64,000 bases of DNA from Manis javanica. Lineage: Eukaryota; Chordata; Mammalia; Pholidota; Manidae. The notes beneath the pieces were generated by a model. It did not search any database. It saw only the letters and a program-made list of their open reading frames with translations, and was not told where the DNA came from. Positions 1 through 11,374 of this stretch are shown in pieces. Positions within the stretch are counted from its first letter, which is position 1; the number at the start of each line of letters is the position of its first letter. The translations under genes were made by a program, and so were the position numbers. Location of the stretch: NCBI RefSeq assembly GCF_040802235.1, contig NC_133159.1:173598626-173662625 (forward strand). The letters are read 5' to 3'.

Positions 1-169
1 ACTTTATTTGTCTGGCTTATTCATTATTCTCTAGGGGTGCTATCATGCTAACACAGCAGGGCTTAATAGTCAGGACAGAGACTATATTGCCCACAAAGCC
101 TAAATACTAGCCCATCTGCCCCTTCATAGAAAAAGTGTACCTATCCTAGCCCTATAATTACAACCACAT

Positions 170-400
170 GTTTAGTGCTGACTATGCCATGCACATTGCC
201 TGTCTTCTCTGATCCAGGTCTCATAACCATAGTTCACAGTGGATAATATTCTCCCCACTTTACAGATGGGGAAAGAGAGGTAAAATCTGCTCAGGCTCAC
301 AAAGATGGTAAGAGAGTAGGGCTGGGCTGTGAATCAGCATATGTCTGACACCACAGACCTCTTTCTAACACACTGCATTGCCGCATAACCAGAATCCCAC
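170..400 (-). repeat. MIR SINE relic
   Basis: Ancient tRNA-derived SINE read in reverse. The diagnostic core (a 'tttacagatggggaaa' type block, then 'agagaggtaaaat' and a 'gggctgggctgtgaatcag' type block) is in the right order. It is diverged and has lost both ends. The 170 bases before it show nothing I recognise. Confidence 0.7.
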
Positions 401-778
401 TGGCATATAGATGTGAATCACTGGTTGAAAAATTGAATATCTTTAGGGGCCAGGCAGGTATGATTTGAAGGGCACTGCTCTAGATAAGAGGGAGTGGTGT
501 GTGGAGGCTGAAGTGGAAAGGACGTGCCTAGCCTGAAGGCATTCAAACACAAATTGTTTTTACAGAACTTCCAGGGCCAAGGAAAACATGGCAGTAGGCC
601 TTACTAGCCAAAAGGTCCCAGGTTTGTGACCCCTTGGACAGCACCTCAATCATGTTGGGCAAGAAGAATCGTGATATGCTCAGAATGGAAACCAGAGAGC
701 CAGCTTGTCTCCCTCCCGAGCTCTGATTCACTTCTTAAGGAACCTCATGGGTGGCTGTGTAGGGAAATCATGTGTCTT
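401..778. other. Unassigned unique sequence
   Basis: No repeat family, RNA gene or exon is recognised. Short open frames on both strands show no domain, no biased composition and no convincing splice sites. Confidence 0.5.
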
Positions 779-950
779 TGGACCAGGCAGGCCTGGTTCT
801 TCATCCAGACTCTGCCTCTAGTCACGGAATGGCTTTGAGTAGGTTAATTAACCTCCGTGGGCTTCAGATTTTTTATCTTTCAAATTGGAGTTTATTTATT
901 TCACATTTATGGGTCCACAGTATGTTCCAGGCACTCCATTAGTTTCAGCT
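779..950 (+). repeat. MIR-like SINE fragment
   Basis: 'gactctgcctctagtcacg' followed by 'taattaacctccgtgggcttcag' and 'tttatctttcaaattgg' follows the forward MIR core. The last part, near 'tatgttccaggcactcc', reads more like a reverse MIR or L2 end, so two fragments may abut here. Confidence 0.55.
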
Positions 951-1329
951 TGTCTCAGGAAATGGCAACTCCATATTCAAACTTGCTCAGAACACATGTG
1001 GCATGGTTCTTGGTTCCCCTTCTTCTTACATCCCGTGACCAGTATGTCAGCACAACCTGCTGGTTCTAGCAATACCGATTCTGGAACTGATCGCCTCTTA
1101 CCTCTATCATGACACCTAGGTCCAAGCTTCCATCATCACTTACCTGCAGTACAAAAGAGCCTCCTCATCTGTCTCTCTGGGGCCTTATAGTCTATGCTCA
1201 ACCCAGCAACTAGACAGCCTCTGTTAATGTATAGTTAGACCATGACGTTGTCTGAGGTTTCTTCTCTCAGAGTGACAGAGTGAAAGCCAAGGTTCTAGAA
1301 TAACTTTCAAGGTGCCAGTGGTCTCCCTC
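951..1329. other. Unassigned unique sequence
   Basis: Nothing recognised. Overlapping short frames are consistent with chance. Confidence 0.5.
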
Positions 1330-1745
1330 AGCCCCTCCTCCCATACTTTGTGTCTTCACTCCTGTCATCTGACCCGCTCCCTCTCTCTCAGGCACATGGC
1401 CTCCTGCCTCTTCCTCAAGCACACTAGGTAAGCTCCTGCCTCAGGACCTTTGCACCTGTATCTTCTGCCTGGAATACTCTTCCCCCAGATATCTGCAGGA
1501 TGGCTTCCTCTCTCTTTCAGGTCTTCCTGCATCTTCTCAGGGAGGCCTTCCCTAGCCATGTAATTCAAATTGCATGCCGCCCCCCCACCCATTCCTCTTT
1601 CCTGCTTTATCTTCCTGCCTGGAACTAATCGTTACAAATATTATATGATTTACTTATTATATTGTTTATTGTCTCTTTTCCAGGACAAAGGCCAAGGAAC
1701 TGTTCTGTTCACTGCTGTACCTACTGAGCTTCGTAAAGTCCCCAC
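1330..1745 (+). repeat. L2 LINE 3' end
   Basis: Well preserved 3' part of an ancient L2. The landmarks are in order: 'tcaggacctttgcacctgt', 'tctgcctggaatactcttc', 'cccagatatctgcaggatgg', 'agggaggccttccctagcc', a 'tttattgtctcttttcc' block and 'tgttcactgctgtacctac'. The final tail is missing. Short open frames across this stretch are by-products of the repeat. Confidence 0.85.
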
Positions 1746-1919
1746 CTCACCATTCATGCGCAATGCTCATCAATTCCTTTTCTTCCTTCCTTGCGCTCTC
1801 ATCAGAAATAAGATTTCCCCCAACCCATGATTTTATTTACTCTCACATAAATGAATCAGAATTATTTAAACGTCAAATATCTGTGTCCACCTACAGGAAG
1901 CTAGCTTCCAACTCCAGTG

Positions 1920-2103
1920 ATTGTGGTGGGGCTTGCAGGGCCCCTAGATTAGCGTCGTCGCAGCATCACCTGGGGCTTCTTAGAAATGCAAATTCTTGGT
2001 CCTCCCTCCATGTCAGTTGAATCAAAAATGCTGGGGAAGGGCCTTGCAATGTCTAGACAAGCCTGTCAGGTAATTCTGATGCAAGTGCACAGTTGAGAAC
2101 CAC
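1920..2103 (-). mobile_element. MER5A-type hAT-Charlie MITE
   Basis: Non-autonomous DNA transposon in reverse. 'cagcatcacctggggcttc', 'ttagaaatgcaaattctt', 'gtaattctgatgcaag' and the terminal 'gttgagaaccac' match the MER5A consensus in order. It is diverged and encodes nothing. Confidence 0.8.
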
Positions 2104-2835
2104 CACCTTGCTTGGGTTGGTTTATAAAACAATTATAGGCCAAAAAGTGAGTAGAAAGAATGGGGTAAGGAAACCAACGGTGGGATCGAATTTGGGACAT
2201 CTCTGTGCAGGGTTCGCCTCCACCATTGGGTGATCTTGGAGGTATCAGTCTCTGACCTGGAATGTGGCTTCCTCGTCTCCAGGGGCACAGACCAAGATGG
2301 GCTTTAAGCTCTTTTCCCACTGGGACATCCAGTGAGTCTGTTTTGGCCTTGCTTCTCTTTGGGGTTGTAAGACCATCTCCCAACCCTTATATCTCAATCC
2401 CACCTTCCTTTGCTTTATGCTCTTAGATACCAAAGACTTGTGGCTGCTGCTTGGATGTCTTCTGTCTCCAAACATTTTGCTCTCATCAGAGAAAACATGT
2501 ACTCAAAACTTGTTTGCTTTGCTTATTTGTGATACATACCTGTGACGCTACGCAAACACACGTCACACATCCTCCATCTCACACAACATGGAAACCCAAG
2601 CTGAAATAAATAGTAAAACAGAGCACTATCCCCAGAGTCCTTTTTACCCACCACGCAGGTGTATTCACCACGTGGAAACCACTTGTCTGGAGAGCTCAAG
2701 GCTTACCTCTCAGCTGCCTCCAAAACAGGGATTCTGTTTCAGCAAAATACTCATTTTCTTTGAGAGTTGAGCTTAGTTACTCTACTAAAAACAGCTGCTT
2801 AAGTAAACCCGTAGGGAACATTATCCTCCTCTTAT
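2104..2835. other. Unassigned unique sequence
   Basis: About 730 bases with no recognised repeat. A 105-codon minus-strand open frame (2066-2383) overlaps the MER5A end and has no domain or splice context, so it is not called as a gene. Confidence 0.5.
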
Positions 2836-2837
2836 TG

Positions 2838-3030
2838 AGCACTGTTACATGTCAGCTACTGTGCCAAATGAATTTCACATTCACAAGTCTCATTCACACT
2901 ATGGAGTAGGGACACTTGGTCCATTTCACAGGTGAGGAAACCGAAGCATGGGGAGGTTAGGTCACCTGCCCAGGTTTACTTGGCAGGAAAGAAGTGGAAC
3001 TAGAACATAGGCAGAGCGAGAGTTTCCTGC
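2838..3030 (-). repeat. MIR SINE relic
   Basis: Clear reverse MIR: 'ttgagcactgttacatgtca', 'ccatttcacaggtgaggaaa', then 'ggggaggttaggtcacctgc' and 'aagtggaactagaac'. About 190 bases of the core and 3' part remain. Confidence 0.85.
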
Positions 3031-3700
3031 TACAACCTCCTGAAGGCAACTTGAGGGACATTTGCCTTTTAAGAGTAGTTGTTTAGCAAAATGGAATTGT
3101 ATGAACTTCTAAGGATAGATTTCTAGTGAGAGTTTGGGGAAGAGCTCATTCTTAGTGTATAAGCCCAAATGGCTTCTATTGAACAGGAAATGGGGCTAGC
3201 CCTGTTGTGAGGAGTACGATTTTGTGCGTGGGCTCTGGCCTGCTCCCCTGACACTGCCCTGGCTAGCTGCACTGCAGTACAGACAGAGCGGAGGACTGTC
3301 AGTGAGGGGTCAGACCCGGAGCTTCAGACTGACAGTTAATGAGAACCGCTGTAGCTGCCACAAAGACAGGTACATCTACAAACAGCCTCACATTGCTTAT
3401 GTCACTTCAAACTGTCACTCGTGTCCCGTGTGGAGCAGTGGGCGGAGCTGAGAGCATACTTGCTTTTTATCATAACTGATTTTCTCCCCAGTTAACATGC
3501 ACCTAGGTTTGCATCTCTTTACCAGACCCACATTCAGTTAATGTAGGATATGGAAAATCTCTCCTTCATATTTGTTTATTCGATGGATCAACTGACAGAA
3601 TGGGGTTACTTTTGTAATCTCTGAGGAACTGAAAATAATTCTCAGAAATCTGACTTCATGAAGTTTAGGTTTTCTGCCATTGAGAAACATCTCCATGTTA
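3031..3700. other. Unassigned unique sequence with a small inverted repeat
   Basis: No repeat family is recognised. It contains a perfect 9-bp inverted repeat, 3295-3303 against 3328-3336 (actgtcagt/actgacagt), with a 24-base spacer. This is too short to interpret on its own. Confidence 0.4.
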
Positions 3701-3720
3701 AAGGTTTGTTTACAAGGAAT

Positions 3721-3865
3721 TGCCGTTTCTACTCGCTGGAGCTGCTCTTAAACATTAAAAAAAAAAAAAGTTGTTTTTCCAACCACTAAGTGGATCTAAA
3801 CATTAAGTGTTTCTGAAGTTGGTTTTCCAGCTCCTGGGCTGCTATTAACATCTTCTGGGATGAAA
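3721..3865 (+). repeat. Diverged tandem repeat, 48-bp unit with palindromic core (locus A)
   Basis: Two adjoining units are visible: 3770-3817 starting 'gttgtttttccaaccacta', and 3818-3865 starting 'gttggttttccagctcc'. A weaker unit may precede them (3724-3757, ending 'ctgctcttaaacatt'). The first unit carries the palindrome ccactaagtgg (3782-3792) and the tail 'attaagtgttt'. The same unit type recurs at 44097-44260. I do not know a family name; it could be a MITE-derived or minisatellite-like relic. Confidence 0.6.
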
Positions 3866-4300
3866 CAGGTCCCTCCCTCCCCTCAGCCTCCCGTAAGGCG
3901 AGAGCGTCATATTTTGAAGAATTTTCGAAAATGGCTCGTTGTGCAATATTTATATGTCATTCACATCAGCCCAGGCCTGCGCTGACACAGAGTTCCGCTC
4001 TTGGCTGCTGCCTTCCTGCTTCCCATCCTGCAGAGCCCGGCTCCCCTCTCCCACTGAGGGAAGGGACGTTTGCTCCGTGAAGGGGCCCACTGACCCGATG
4101 CACTGCCTGTCCCGGAGCTGAGCACACAGACCCCGCCCTTCTCTATAAGAGAAGTGTGGATCTGGGGGAAACCGAGGGACACTTTTATAGGTCTGTTAAT
4201 AGGAGAAAAGATAGAAAACTTCCTCAGACCCTCAGAGTCAGGGCGTTTATGGGGTAGATGGATCTCTCCCTCTCCCACTGAGGGAAGGAAAAATGAGGCA
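3866..4300. promoter_or_regulatory. GC-rich candidate conserved noncoding block
   Basis: GC and CpG content rise here relative to the flanks. The block holds a perfect 12-bp palindrome attttcgaaaat (3921-3932), a 7-bp hairpin cttctct/agagaag (4138-4154), and an exact 21-base direct repeat at 4044-4064 and 4268-4288 containing 'cccactgagggaagg'. A 130-codon minus-strand frame (3961-4353) crosses it but has no known domain. A regulatory role is inferred from composition only; an old repeat or an untranslated exon are alternatives. Confidence 0.3.
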
Positions 4301-4585
4301 TGCTGTGGTTTTGTGTTAAAACTCTGTATTTCACACATCCTTATGTGTGCCATTATCAGACATGTTCAAAGAATTTCTCACACCGTGTTCCCCCAAACCA
4401 GCTATGGTTAGAATGTCCATCAGGAATAACACTGAGCATTATGGATATGGGGGTGTTTGTCCAACAGATCTGCTGTCTCCCCTAGCTTAAACATCTTCTG
4501 TTAGACTCATTATTTAAATGAATACTAAGGGTGATCCCAATGAACAAGGAAATTTTTATGTCACTTTCTCCCTGGCCCCTCCCTG

Positions 4586-4640
4586 CACCACACACACACA
4601 CACACACATACACACACACAGTCACACGCTCACCCACATG
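4586..4640 (+). repeat. (CA)n microsatellite
   Basis: A CA dinucleotide tract with minor interruptions ('cacacatacacacaca', then 'gtcacacgctcacccacat'). It explains the His/Thr-rich short frames around it. Confidence 0.95.
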
Positions 4641-7220
4641 CATAAACAATCTTCTCTTTTGTCAGCTCTTCAGTCACACTTCCCCAAATTCACAGCCAGC
4701 TCCCCTTGGCAAAGGGTGCAGTGTTGTTCACGCCACAAGAACTATTCCCATATCATTATCAACGAAAAATAAATTTCTTCAAAATGCCACTGCAATTATA
4801 TCTCGATTTTTAAATTCTGCTTAGCTTTGGGCATGCATAAGAGAGACAGAGAGAGAGAGAAAGAGAAAGGGCATTTGGGGGTGGGGTAGATCAATGAATG
4901 AATGACTTTATGAATATTTCTTGCAGGATGCTCTGAAACAAAGTTTGTGTCATCAAGGAGCAGAGATGGAATAAAGTAAAAAGTTAGCTGTGTGTGTCTA
5001 CCAGAGACCAACCTAGATTTCATGACTGCTTTTCCCCCTTGATCCTTTTTTTTTTAAAAAAAAGCTGGCAACAAAGCAACAAAAATAATTCTGGTGTAGG
5101 ACTGATATCAGGTTGTTTTGATTGTAAGAATGTAACCTTGCCGGTCAGATATCAACCCCACTCTATGTGGGTATGTTTCCTGGCTCAGCTGAATTATCAC
5201 AGTTTGGAGATGAAGAGATGGAGGTCCCTGGATTTCTGAGTCACAGCCTAACCCACCTTCCTCCCCAGTCTTGCTACAGCCAGAATATTCCTTGTTCAAC
5301 CTTTGTCCCGTGAGGGATATAAATTTAGAAGAGAAACCTGTAGGTAATTAACAGTCCAGCGTGTCTGTCATTCCTTTGATAAAATGTGCTGGGTGTGGTG
5401 TCTCAACATGCAGTTGATAAAATGCATTGGTCGTGTTCCATTTCATCTGACTTTCCATTAGGGTTTTTCTTTTTTTTTTTTCCAATGAGAATGTCTTAAT
5501 GGCCAGCTTCTGTTTTCAATCATAGGGGACATTTCTATGGATTTATTTATTTTTTTTACATTTTCCAATAAGAAACATATTCTGATCCTTTAAAGGTTAG
5601 ACGTGAAGTATGGAAGGGTGGGTGAGACTCAGAAGAAAAGTTTCCCTGATGGCTTTAATTAGCAAAAGTGAATGTGCGCGTGAGCGTGAGTGCGTCTTTG
5701 AGGTCCTTACTGACTCCCTAACTCAGGGACAGAGATCCTGCCATATTCCTTCCTTCTTTAGTTACTATCCAGCTTTTATAACCTAGGAAGGGAGAAAGAT
5801 GCACCTCTGTTCATTTATTTAGCTCTAATTCTGTACTAGGTAAGGATGAAGAAAACTCCATTGGGCTTTGAACGTTGGATTGCAACTTACGTAACAAAAT
5901 AAATTAATATGATGAGGTCTTATATAGCATTGAGCAGGTGAGGGTGTGAATGAAGAGTAGCAGAGTGATTCCCAGGTCAGAGCTCTGAACAGCTGAGTCG
6001 TCTGGGTAAATCACCCAGGTTTGCTAACTCCCAGATGCCTCCACGAGTAAATACGTGCAATGGCCGTTGAGAATGAACTGTGAAGGTTCACTAGAGAGAA
6101 GCCTGTCCTCAGAGCTCTTTTTTGCTTTGGAAAGGAACCCACCTTGGCTAGCCTTCACTGGACTTTGGCGGCCTGGGGCAGGAGGCACCCAGCTCCCGGT
6201 CTGTATTGTCATGGAGTCGGACCTGTTTTGGAACCTGAGATGCTGTCCCTGTCCTATATTCTCTTCCCCTTCCTTTCTCTTATCCAATAAGGATCCAAAA
6301 CCTTGAGCTATGCTTCGAACATTCAGATTCTCACCTTGGCCACTGTAGATTTCTGAACTTCGAAACACGTCCCTTCCTCCGACTCTCAGCCAAATGTATG
6401 CTTTGGGCTAATCACCGTTGAGCTGTCTATGTAGATCCTGGTTCTGGGTGTGTCTTTAGCCTCACATACCACTGAGAGTGGGTTTAGTGCCCATTCGTAT
6501 ACTTGTACTTGTGCTGTGTAGCCTCTCTGCATGCGGGTGCTGTTCACCTCTTGGGCTGCCCTTTTCGCAGACTCTCTGCACTCTCTGAGTCCCATTCTGT
6601 TCCTCGGGGACGTTTGCATGCACAGAACAGAGCTGCTTACGCAGAAAGGCAAGTCCCATTTTCATGAATCCTGAACCTGGAAGCAGAACTCTGATACATT
6701 TCTCTTGAATTGGGAAGCTCTTGTTACTGTGAATAGAGGCTCCTGTGTGTTTGGCACCACCACCCACTGGTACCGCCACCAAACTTCAGGTCTCAGAAGA
6801 CCGCCACCTGCAGTGGCTGACGCTGAGCATGTGATACTGGGCCACAGACACCTCAGTAGCCATCGGTACCATCCCCGCTTCTTGGTTGCAAACAGATCCC
6901 TGAATTTTACCAGGAGTGGCAGTAAGCCAGGTCCCAGGGAAGGATGATTCCTCTTTTTTAAGTGAATCATAGTAATCCTTATATTTTCTGCCCTCCATTT
7001 ATTTTCCAAGCCTCCCTTGCAGCTCTGCAGCTGTAGGGAACTGTTATCATGTAAGGGAATATCTGCTGCGGAGTATTTGAAAAGTGCTTTCTTGGCTGGC
7101 ACTAAGGGAAACAGATTTCTGAGGGAACTTTGCTGGCTGGCAGGGACATGGCAGAGGGACTCAAGTGCTAAAATGTAGAAGTGAATGCCAGAGCCCAGCT
7201 GCAGTCTGAATCTGAGCATC
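4641..7220. other. Unassigned, mostly unique sequence with simple tracts
   Basis: It contains a GA-rich tract (4840-4870), a T10A8 run (5046-5063) and a T-run (5469-5481). No family or exon is recognised. The longest open frame in the window, 185 codons on the minus strand at 6662-7219, lies here. It lacks a recognisable domain, and other frames are open over the same DNA, so it is left uncalled. Confidence 0.45.
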
Positions 7221-7224
7221 CTTT

Positions 7225-7395
7225 CTCTTGGCTAAGTTAATCCAGCTTTGTGTCTCAGTTTCCCCATCTGTGGAATGGGAGCAATAATTACAGCATCTGT
7301 CTTAAAGCATTACGTGAATTAATTTAATTGCTACCTATTAAGTACTTACAAGAGTGCCTGGCACACAGTAAAGGCTATACAAGTATTTGAAAGCA
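7225..7395 (+). repeat. MIR SINE relic
   Basis: Forward MIR: 'tgtctcagtttccccatctg', 'tggaatgggagcaataatta', then 'gagtgcctggcacacagtaa'. The 5' tRNA-like part is absent. Confidence 0.85.
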
Positions 7396-7539
7396 TATAA
7401 ACACAGACGTCTTTCAGAGTGAATTTGATTTAATGGATGCTAACGTAGCATTTTTCTTCTATGAAACTGACAGTGATAAAAATGATCAGTAAGGTCCAAC
7501 ATGACACTGTTCTAAAGTGCTTTGGAGAGGGTTAATTGC

Positions 7540-8095
7540 ATAGCTTCTGATCCAGAAATTTCTTTCCCAGAAATACAAAGGATATTCAAGGATAGAGCAG
7601 GAGATCACCAACAATAATGCAGCATACCCATATTTTTTGACATAAAAAATGTTCAAGCCTAATGAGGAAATCAGGTAACAGAATATCTTTTATACAATAA
7701 AGATGTTTATAAAAATTTCTATTCCATATATAAAAGTGCATAGGAAAATATCAGGGAGATAGAGACCAAGTATTAGAGAACTAGGTGATTTAAAACTTTA
7801 TGCTTTTCATGTATTTTAATTTTTGATGTTTTCTACGATGGTTTTGGACAGCTTATGTATAAAAGGAGTACATATATTATGATTCCATTTTTATAAAACA
7901 TATAGTGACCTATAGCAATAAAGTTGAGATATTTGTGCACATAAAAGTGTGTGGAAAGATATACATCAAAATGTTAATAGCTGTCATCTCTAGGTTAAAG
8001 GAATTAGAGGCTATTTCGTTTTCTTTTTAAATATTTATGTTTCCTGATTTTTGCTGCAATCATTATGTAACATTTTGGTCTTTACAAAATGGAAA
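7540..8095 (+). mobile_element. Ancient L1 3' end (L1ME-like)
   Basis: AT-rich stretch matching the end of an old L1: 'gatccagaaatttctttcc', 'ttatgattccatttttataa', 'gtgtggaaagatatacatca', 'aaaatgttaatagctgtca' and 'tttcctgatttttgctgcaa'. No coding part remains. Confidence 0.65.
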
Positions 8096-9010
8096 AGGAG
8101 TTAAGCAGCATGTCCTTTTGGTCCTAATAGTCCTACTAATTTTTTTCTTCTGCAGAGGGCCAAGTTGGAAAATTCTATATGTGCCAGATATTTGAACTAA
8201 TAAAGATTCCAAGAGAATCTTCCTTTCCCCACCCCCAACCCCGCATGTTAATCTGGAGATATTTATGTTTTCTGCCAAATATCTCCCCCAAATCATTCTA
8301 CACTGCTGATATTTTGTCAGATTAATAGATCCCGAGTGATGTGAATATGTTGATTTTGTGGCAGGCTGCCAGAAAAGGCTTTTTGCAGATAAAAATGGAT
8401 ATGATGAATTATGTTTCTTGAGATCCTGATGTTTCTATTTAAAGATAACTGTAGGTACTTAGTCCTTTATGAAAGGTGTGTTAAGATCACCCTTTATAGC
8501 CTTATACTATATAATTTCTTTCATGTCTTGAGAACAGGGTCAGGGTTATTCCAGGGGTAGTGATCTTTGCCCTGTCTTACGGTTTGTGAATTCCGTGCGT
8601 GGCCCACCTGTGAATGTAAAGCCCTCTCTTCTAATTCAAGTTCATCTGTCAGTTGAGGAAAATGCCTTTCCTTTTCAGAGGAACTGGATGCATTGGTTGG
8701 AAATATAATTTGGTTCCTGTGTTTGTACTGGATCAGAGATCAGAAGGCAGTTTCAGACTACACTGGCTTTCGGACTTTATTTTAGTGTTGAAGTTCAGAA
8801 GTACAGCAAAAGACAAGAAAATCAGAGCCGTTTATATAGTCTGTTTTCTTTCTTTCCTTGAGTGTTTTAAAGACAAAGAATGGTCCTCCAAACTTCAGGA
8901 GTTGGCAACAATACTATTGTGTGCTGTCAATTCTTACTTCTTTCCCAAGTCTTCTGTCAGCTAGCAGAGAAAAGGCAGCTAGTGAGATAAGTGTAAATGG
9001 AAAGGACATT
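8096..9010. other. Unassigned unique sequence
   Basis: No recognised family. Two overlapping plus-strand frames of about 100 codons (8653-9145) show no domain and run into a MIR, so they are not called. Confidence 0.45.
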
Positions 9011-9014
9011 TCTT

Positions 9015-9205
9015 TTGGGTATCTATTTTGTGTCAGACATGGTTCTATATCTTGCACATTTATTAACTCACTCAATCCTCTTACTTTTCAGGAAAAAAAA
9101 GGATATTGTCAGAGAATATCAAATGTCCCACAGACATATAGATAAGTGGCAGAAGTGGATTGAAGTGCCAAACCTGCCTTCTCTAAACCAGGAGTGTTTA
9201 TAGGA
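9015..9205 (-). repeat. MIR SINE relic
   Basis: Reverse MIR: 'attttgtgtcagacatggtt', 'tattaactcactcaatcctc', then 'aagtggcagaagtggattga'. The central 'cagatgaggaaac' part is badly eroded. Confidence 0.7.
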
Positions 9206-10190
9206 TGCCACACGTAGGAATGAGCAGGTGGCTTCTGGGATTGAGGTAAGTGATTCAATGTGTCTAACTCTTCACCATCTTATCAGATCAAGGTTGACAG
9301 TGATGAAAACGGGGAGAATGAAGATGGTGACAATGACCTCTATCTCAGTGTTGCTATGACAGTTGCAAGGCTTACTAGGAGGCAAGCCCTATGCACATAT
9401 GATTTCTAGCATGCTCTCCTTTTCTTCCTTCTTATGAGCCAAGGTTGCCCTAGGGAGTAGCAGTGTTTCAGCTTCAGCGGCTTATTTCCTAGCTGTGCAA
9501 ATTAACAAGAAAAATGCTCTTGTCATCTCATCCCAGTGGGTGTTAGGATCTGTGTGTCCTGGAATGCAAAGCACAAATAGAATTAGAAGTTTGTATTATT
9601 ATTCATAAACTTCTTCCTGAATCTGGTGGCCATGAGGCACACACTCTGATGCCAAGGCCGTTAAGAACCCTTGCCAGATCTGGAAGCGCCTGTTCATAAA
9701 GGTGGCCGAGCGCTCAGGAGATCTGACGATGCGCAGGGTGTTGGGCAGCTGACCAGGCCCTGGGGCCTGCATCGAGTGGCTGCTGCAGCCCCAGGGACCC
9801 AGGTAGCAAATGAAATCATTCTTTTCTTGGACTGGCTTAGTTTCACTTTTCCCCTTCTTTATTTTTCAGTGATAGCTGAACCCTGAACTTTTTTAACAGT
9901 GGAAAAGCTTGATCAGGCATTTCTCAATGATTTTGCTGTTCTTTTTTTAGTTGCTACCTTTTACTCTTAGAGCCTGTCATTTCTCTTTGTTTGAAACTCT
10001 GAGATCCTTTCTGCGTTGTCAGTCTTTCCTTGGGGAGGGTTTGGGGCAGGGAGAGGGGTAGGGCAGGGTGCAGCCAGGGAGGTACAAGTAGCTGAAGAAT
10101 CAGATGGTTATTTGCACTCATGAGCCACTTTTAAACCACCTCTACTGTGGGTGCCTAGAACAAGTGATAGGGCTGCAAGGAAGGATGGAG
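9206..10190. other. Unassigned sequence with a local GC-rich block (9640-9805)
   Basis: Most is ordinary unique sequence. At 9640-9805 GC and CpG rise sharply ('gtggccgagcgctcaggag', 'tgacgatgcgcagggtg'). On the minus strand one frame stays open for roughly 68 codons, with residues such as FQIWQGFLTAL. I do not recognise the protein. It could be a decayed exon or retrocopy fragment, or chance in GC-rich DNA. Confidence 0.3.
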
Positions 10191-10194
10191 AGGA

Positions 10195-10395
10195 GACTCA
10201 CTTATTATGCTGTTACTGTGGACCAGGCACAAGGTTCTATGTTTCCATTTGCTTTACCTCATTTACTTTTTTAGTCTAACATGTGAGTCAGATATTTTAT
10301 CTATTTTTCCTGGAAATAGGTTCAGAGACAAAAGAATTTGCCTAAATTCAAAGTGTATCAAAGGCAGAGCCCAGACTAGAATCTTCATCTCTCAG
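10195..10395 (-). repeat. MIR SINE relic
   Basis: Reverse MIR: 'tgtggaccaggcacaaggtt', 'ctttacctcatttac', 'ggttcagagacaaaagaat' and 'ggcagagcccagactagaat'. Confidence 0.75.
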
Positions 10396-11140
10396 CCTAA
10401 AGCTAAGGTTAAACAAAATAAAAATAAACAAAATGGATAGCTCCTTTAAGGCCTTACAGACATGCTGACCCCAAAGACATCCATAAAACATGATTTGAAA
10501 AAACAGGCAGTGCCTAAAACAAGCAAATAAAACTCACGGACTGAAAATAATTGGGTAATAGATGGCTGGTGTAATTATAGGTGGGTTCTTTAATTTTTAT
10601 TTTTTGCAACTTCTTGAACTCCTATTTGAGTGCTACCAAGTTTTTGGGGAGCTGTCTTTGATCACTTAAGAAGAGATATTTGAAAACGTATCATTTATAT
10701 GCAAATTGTAGCTGCTAGGTTCTTGAGAATTGCTCTATTTTCTGAGGTAGATTAAACAGCAGGAAATTATTTTCATCATATTCACTTTCTTAAAAAATTC
10801 TTTCTTTGTAGGTAAGAGAAAAGTTAATGCAAGCCCATCCAGTCTCAGTCAAGTTATCACAAATTCCAAGTGAGCTGGGTCTGAATTAATATTTCACTGC
10901 AGTGCAGAATGGCACACTTACACAGAGTGAAGACAGAACGAAAGACCGATCAGAATCAGATGCAATTAAGGCGGGAAATACCAGAAGTGAAACAATCCTT
11001 TGATTTTTCATGGATAAAATGGGAATTCTGTCTTCTGCCATTTGATACTTGGTCCTAATCTAAACAGGCTGTTGGTCTCTAAAGCGAGCAAGGATATATT
11101 GGGGTGATCTGAGCTTCTGCATTGAATTTTGGTTTCAGGA
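10396..11140. other. Unassigned AT-rich unique sequence
   Basis: No recognised repeat, RNA gene or exon. Confidence 0.5.
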
Positions 11141-11144
11141 TAGG

Positions 11145-11345
11145 ATTTGAAATCAGACAGACCAAGGAGCCAGGCCAGGCTTTGCTTCTTAGGTGTCCTG
11201 TTGGGACGGTTGCTTAATCTCTCTGTGACTGTTTAATTTTCTTTAGATTGGGAAGCATTGGACAAATAGAGTGAATGTATGGAATTGGTTCAGTTTCTAG
11301 AATGAAGTAGGAAGCAAAAAGACGGTTATTATCATATTATTATTT
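11145..11345 (+). repeat. MIR-like SINE relic
   Basis: Forward MIR outline: 'tttgaaatcagacagacc', 'gttgcttaatctctctgtga', then 'taattttctttagattggga'. Divergence is high. Confidence 0.6.
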
Positions 11346-11374
11346 TAGTGCTATCCAGGTAGTTTTTATTTATT

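Noticed and set aside
3295-3336. 9-bp inverted repeat as an RNA hairpin or transposon terminus
   Set aside because: The stem is short with a 24-base loop and there is no further terminal similarity or target duplication.
4518-4824. His/Thr-rich frames of 84-97 codons
   Set aside because: Translation of the (CA)n tract.
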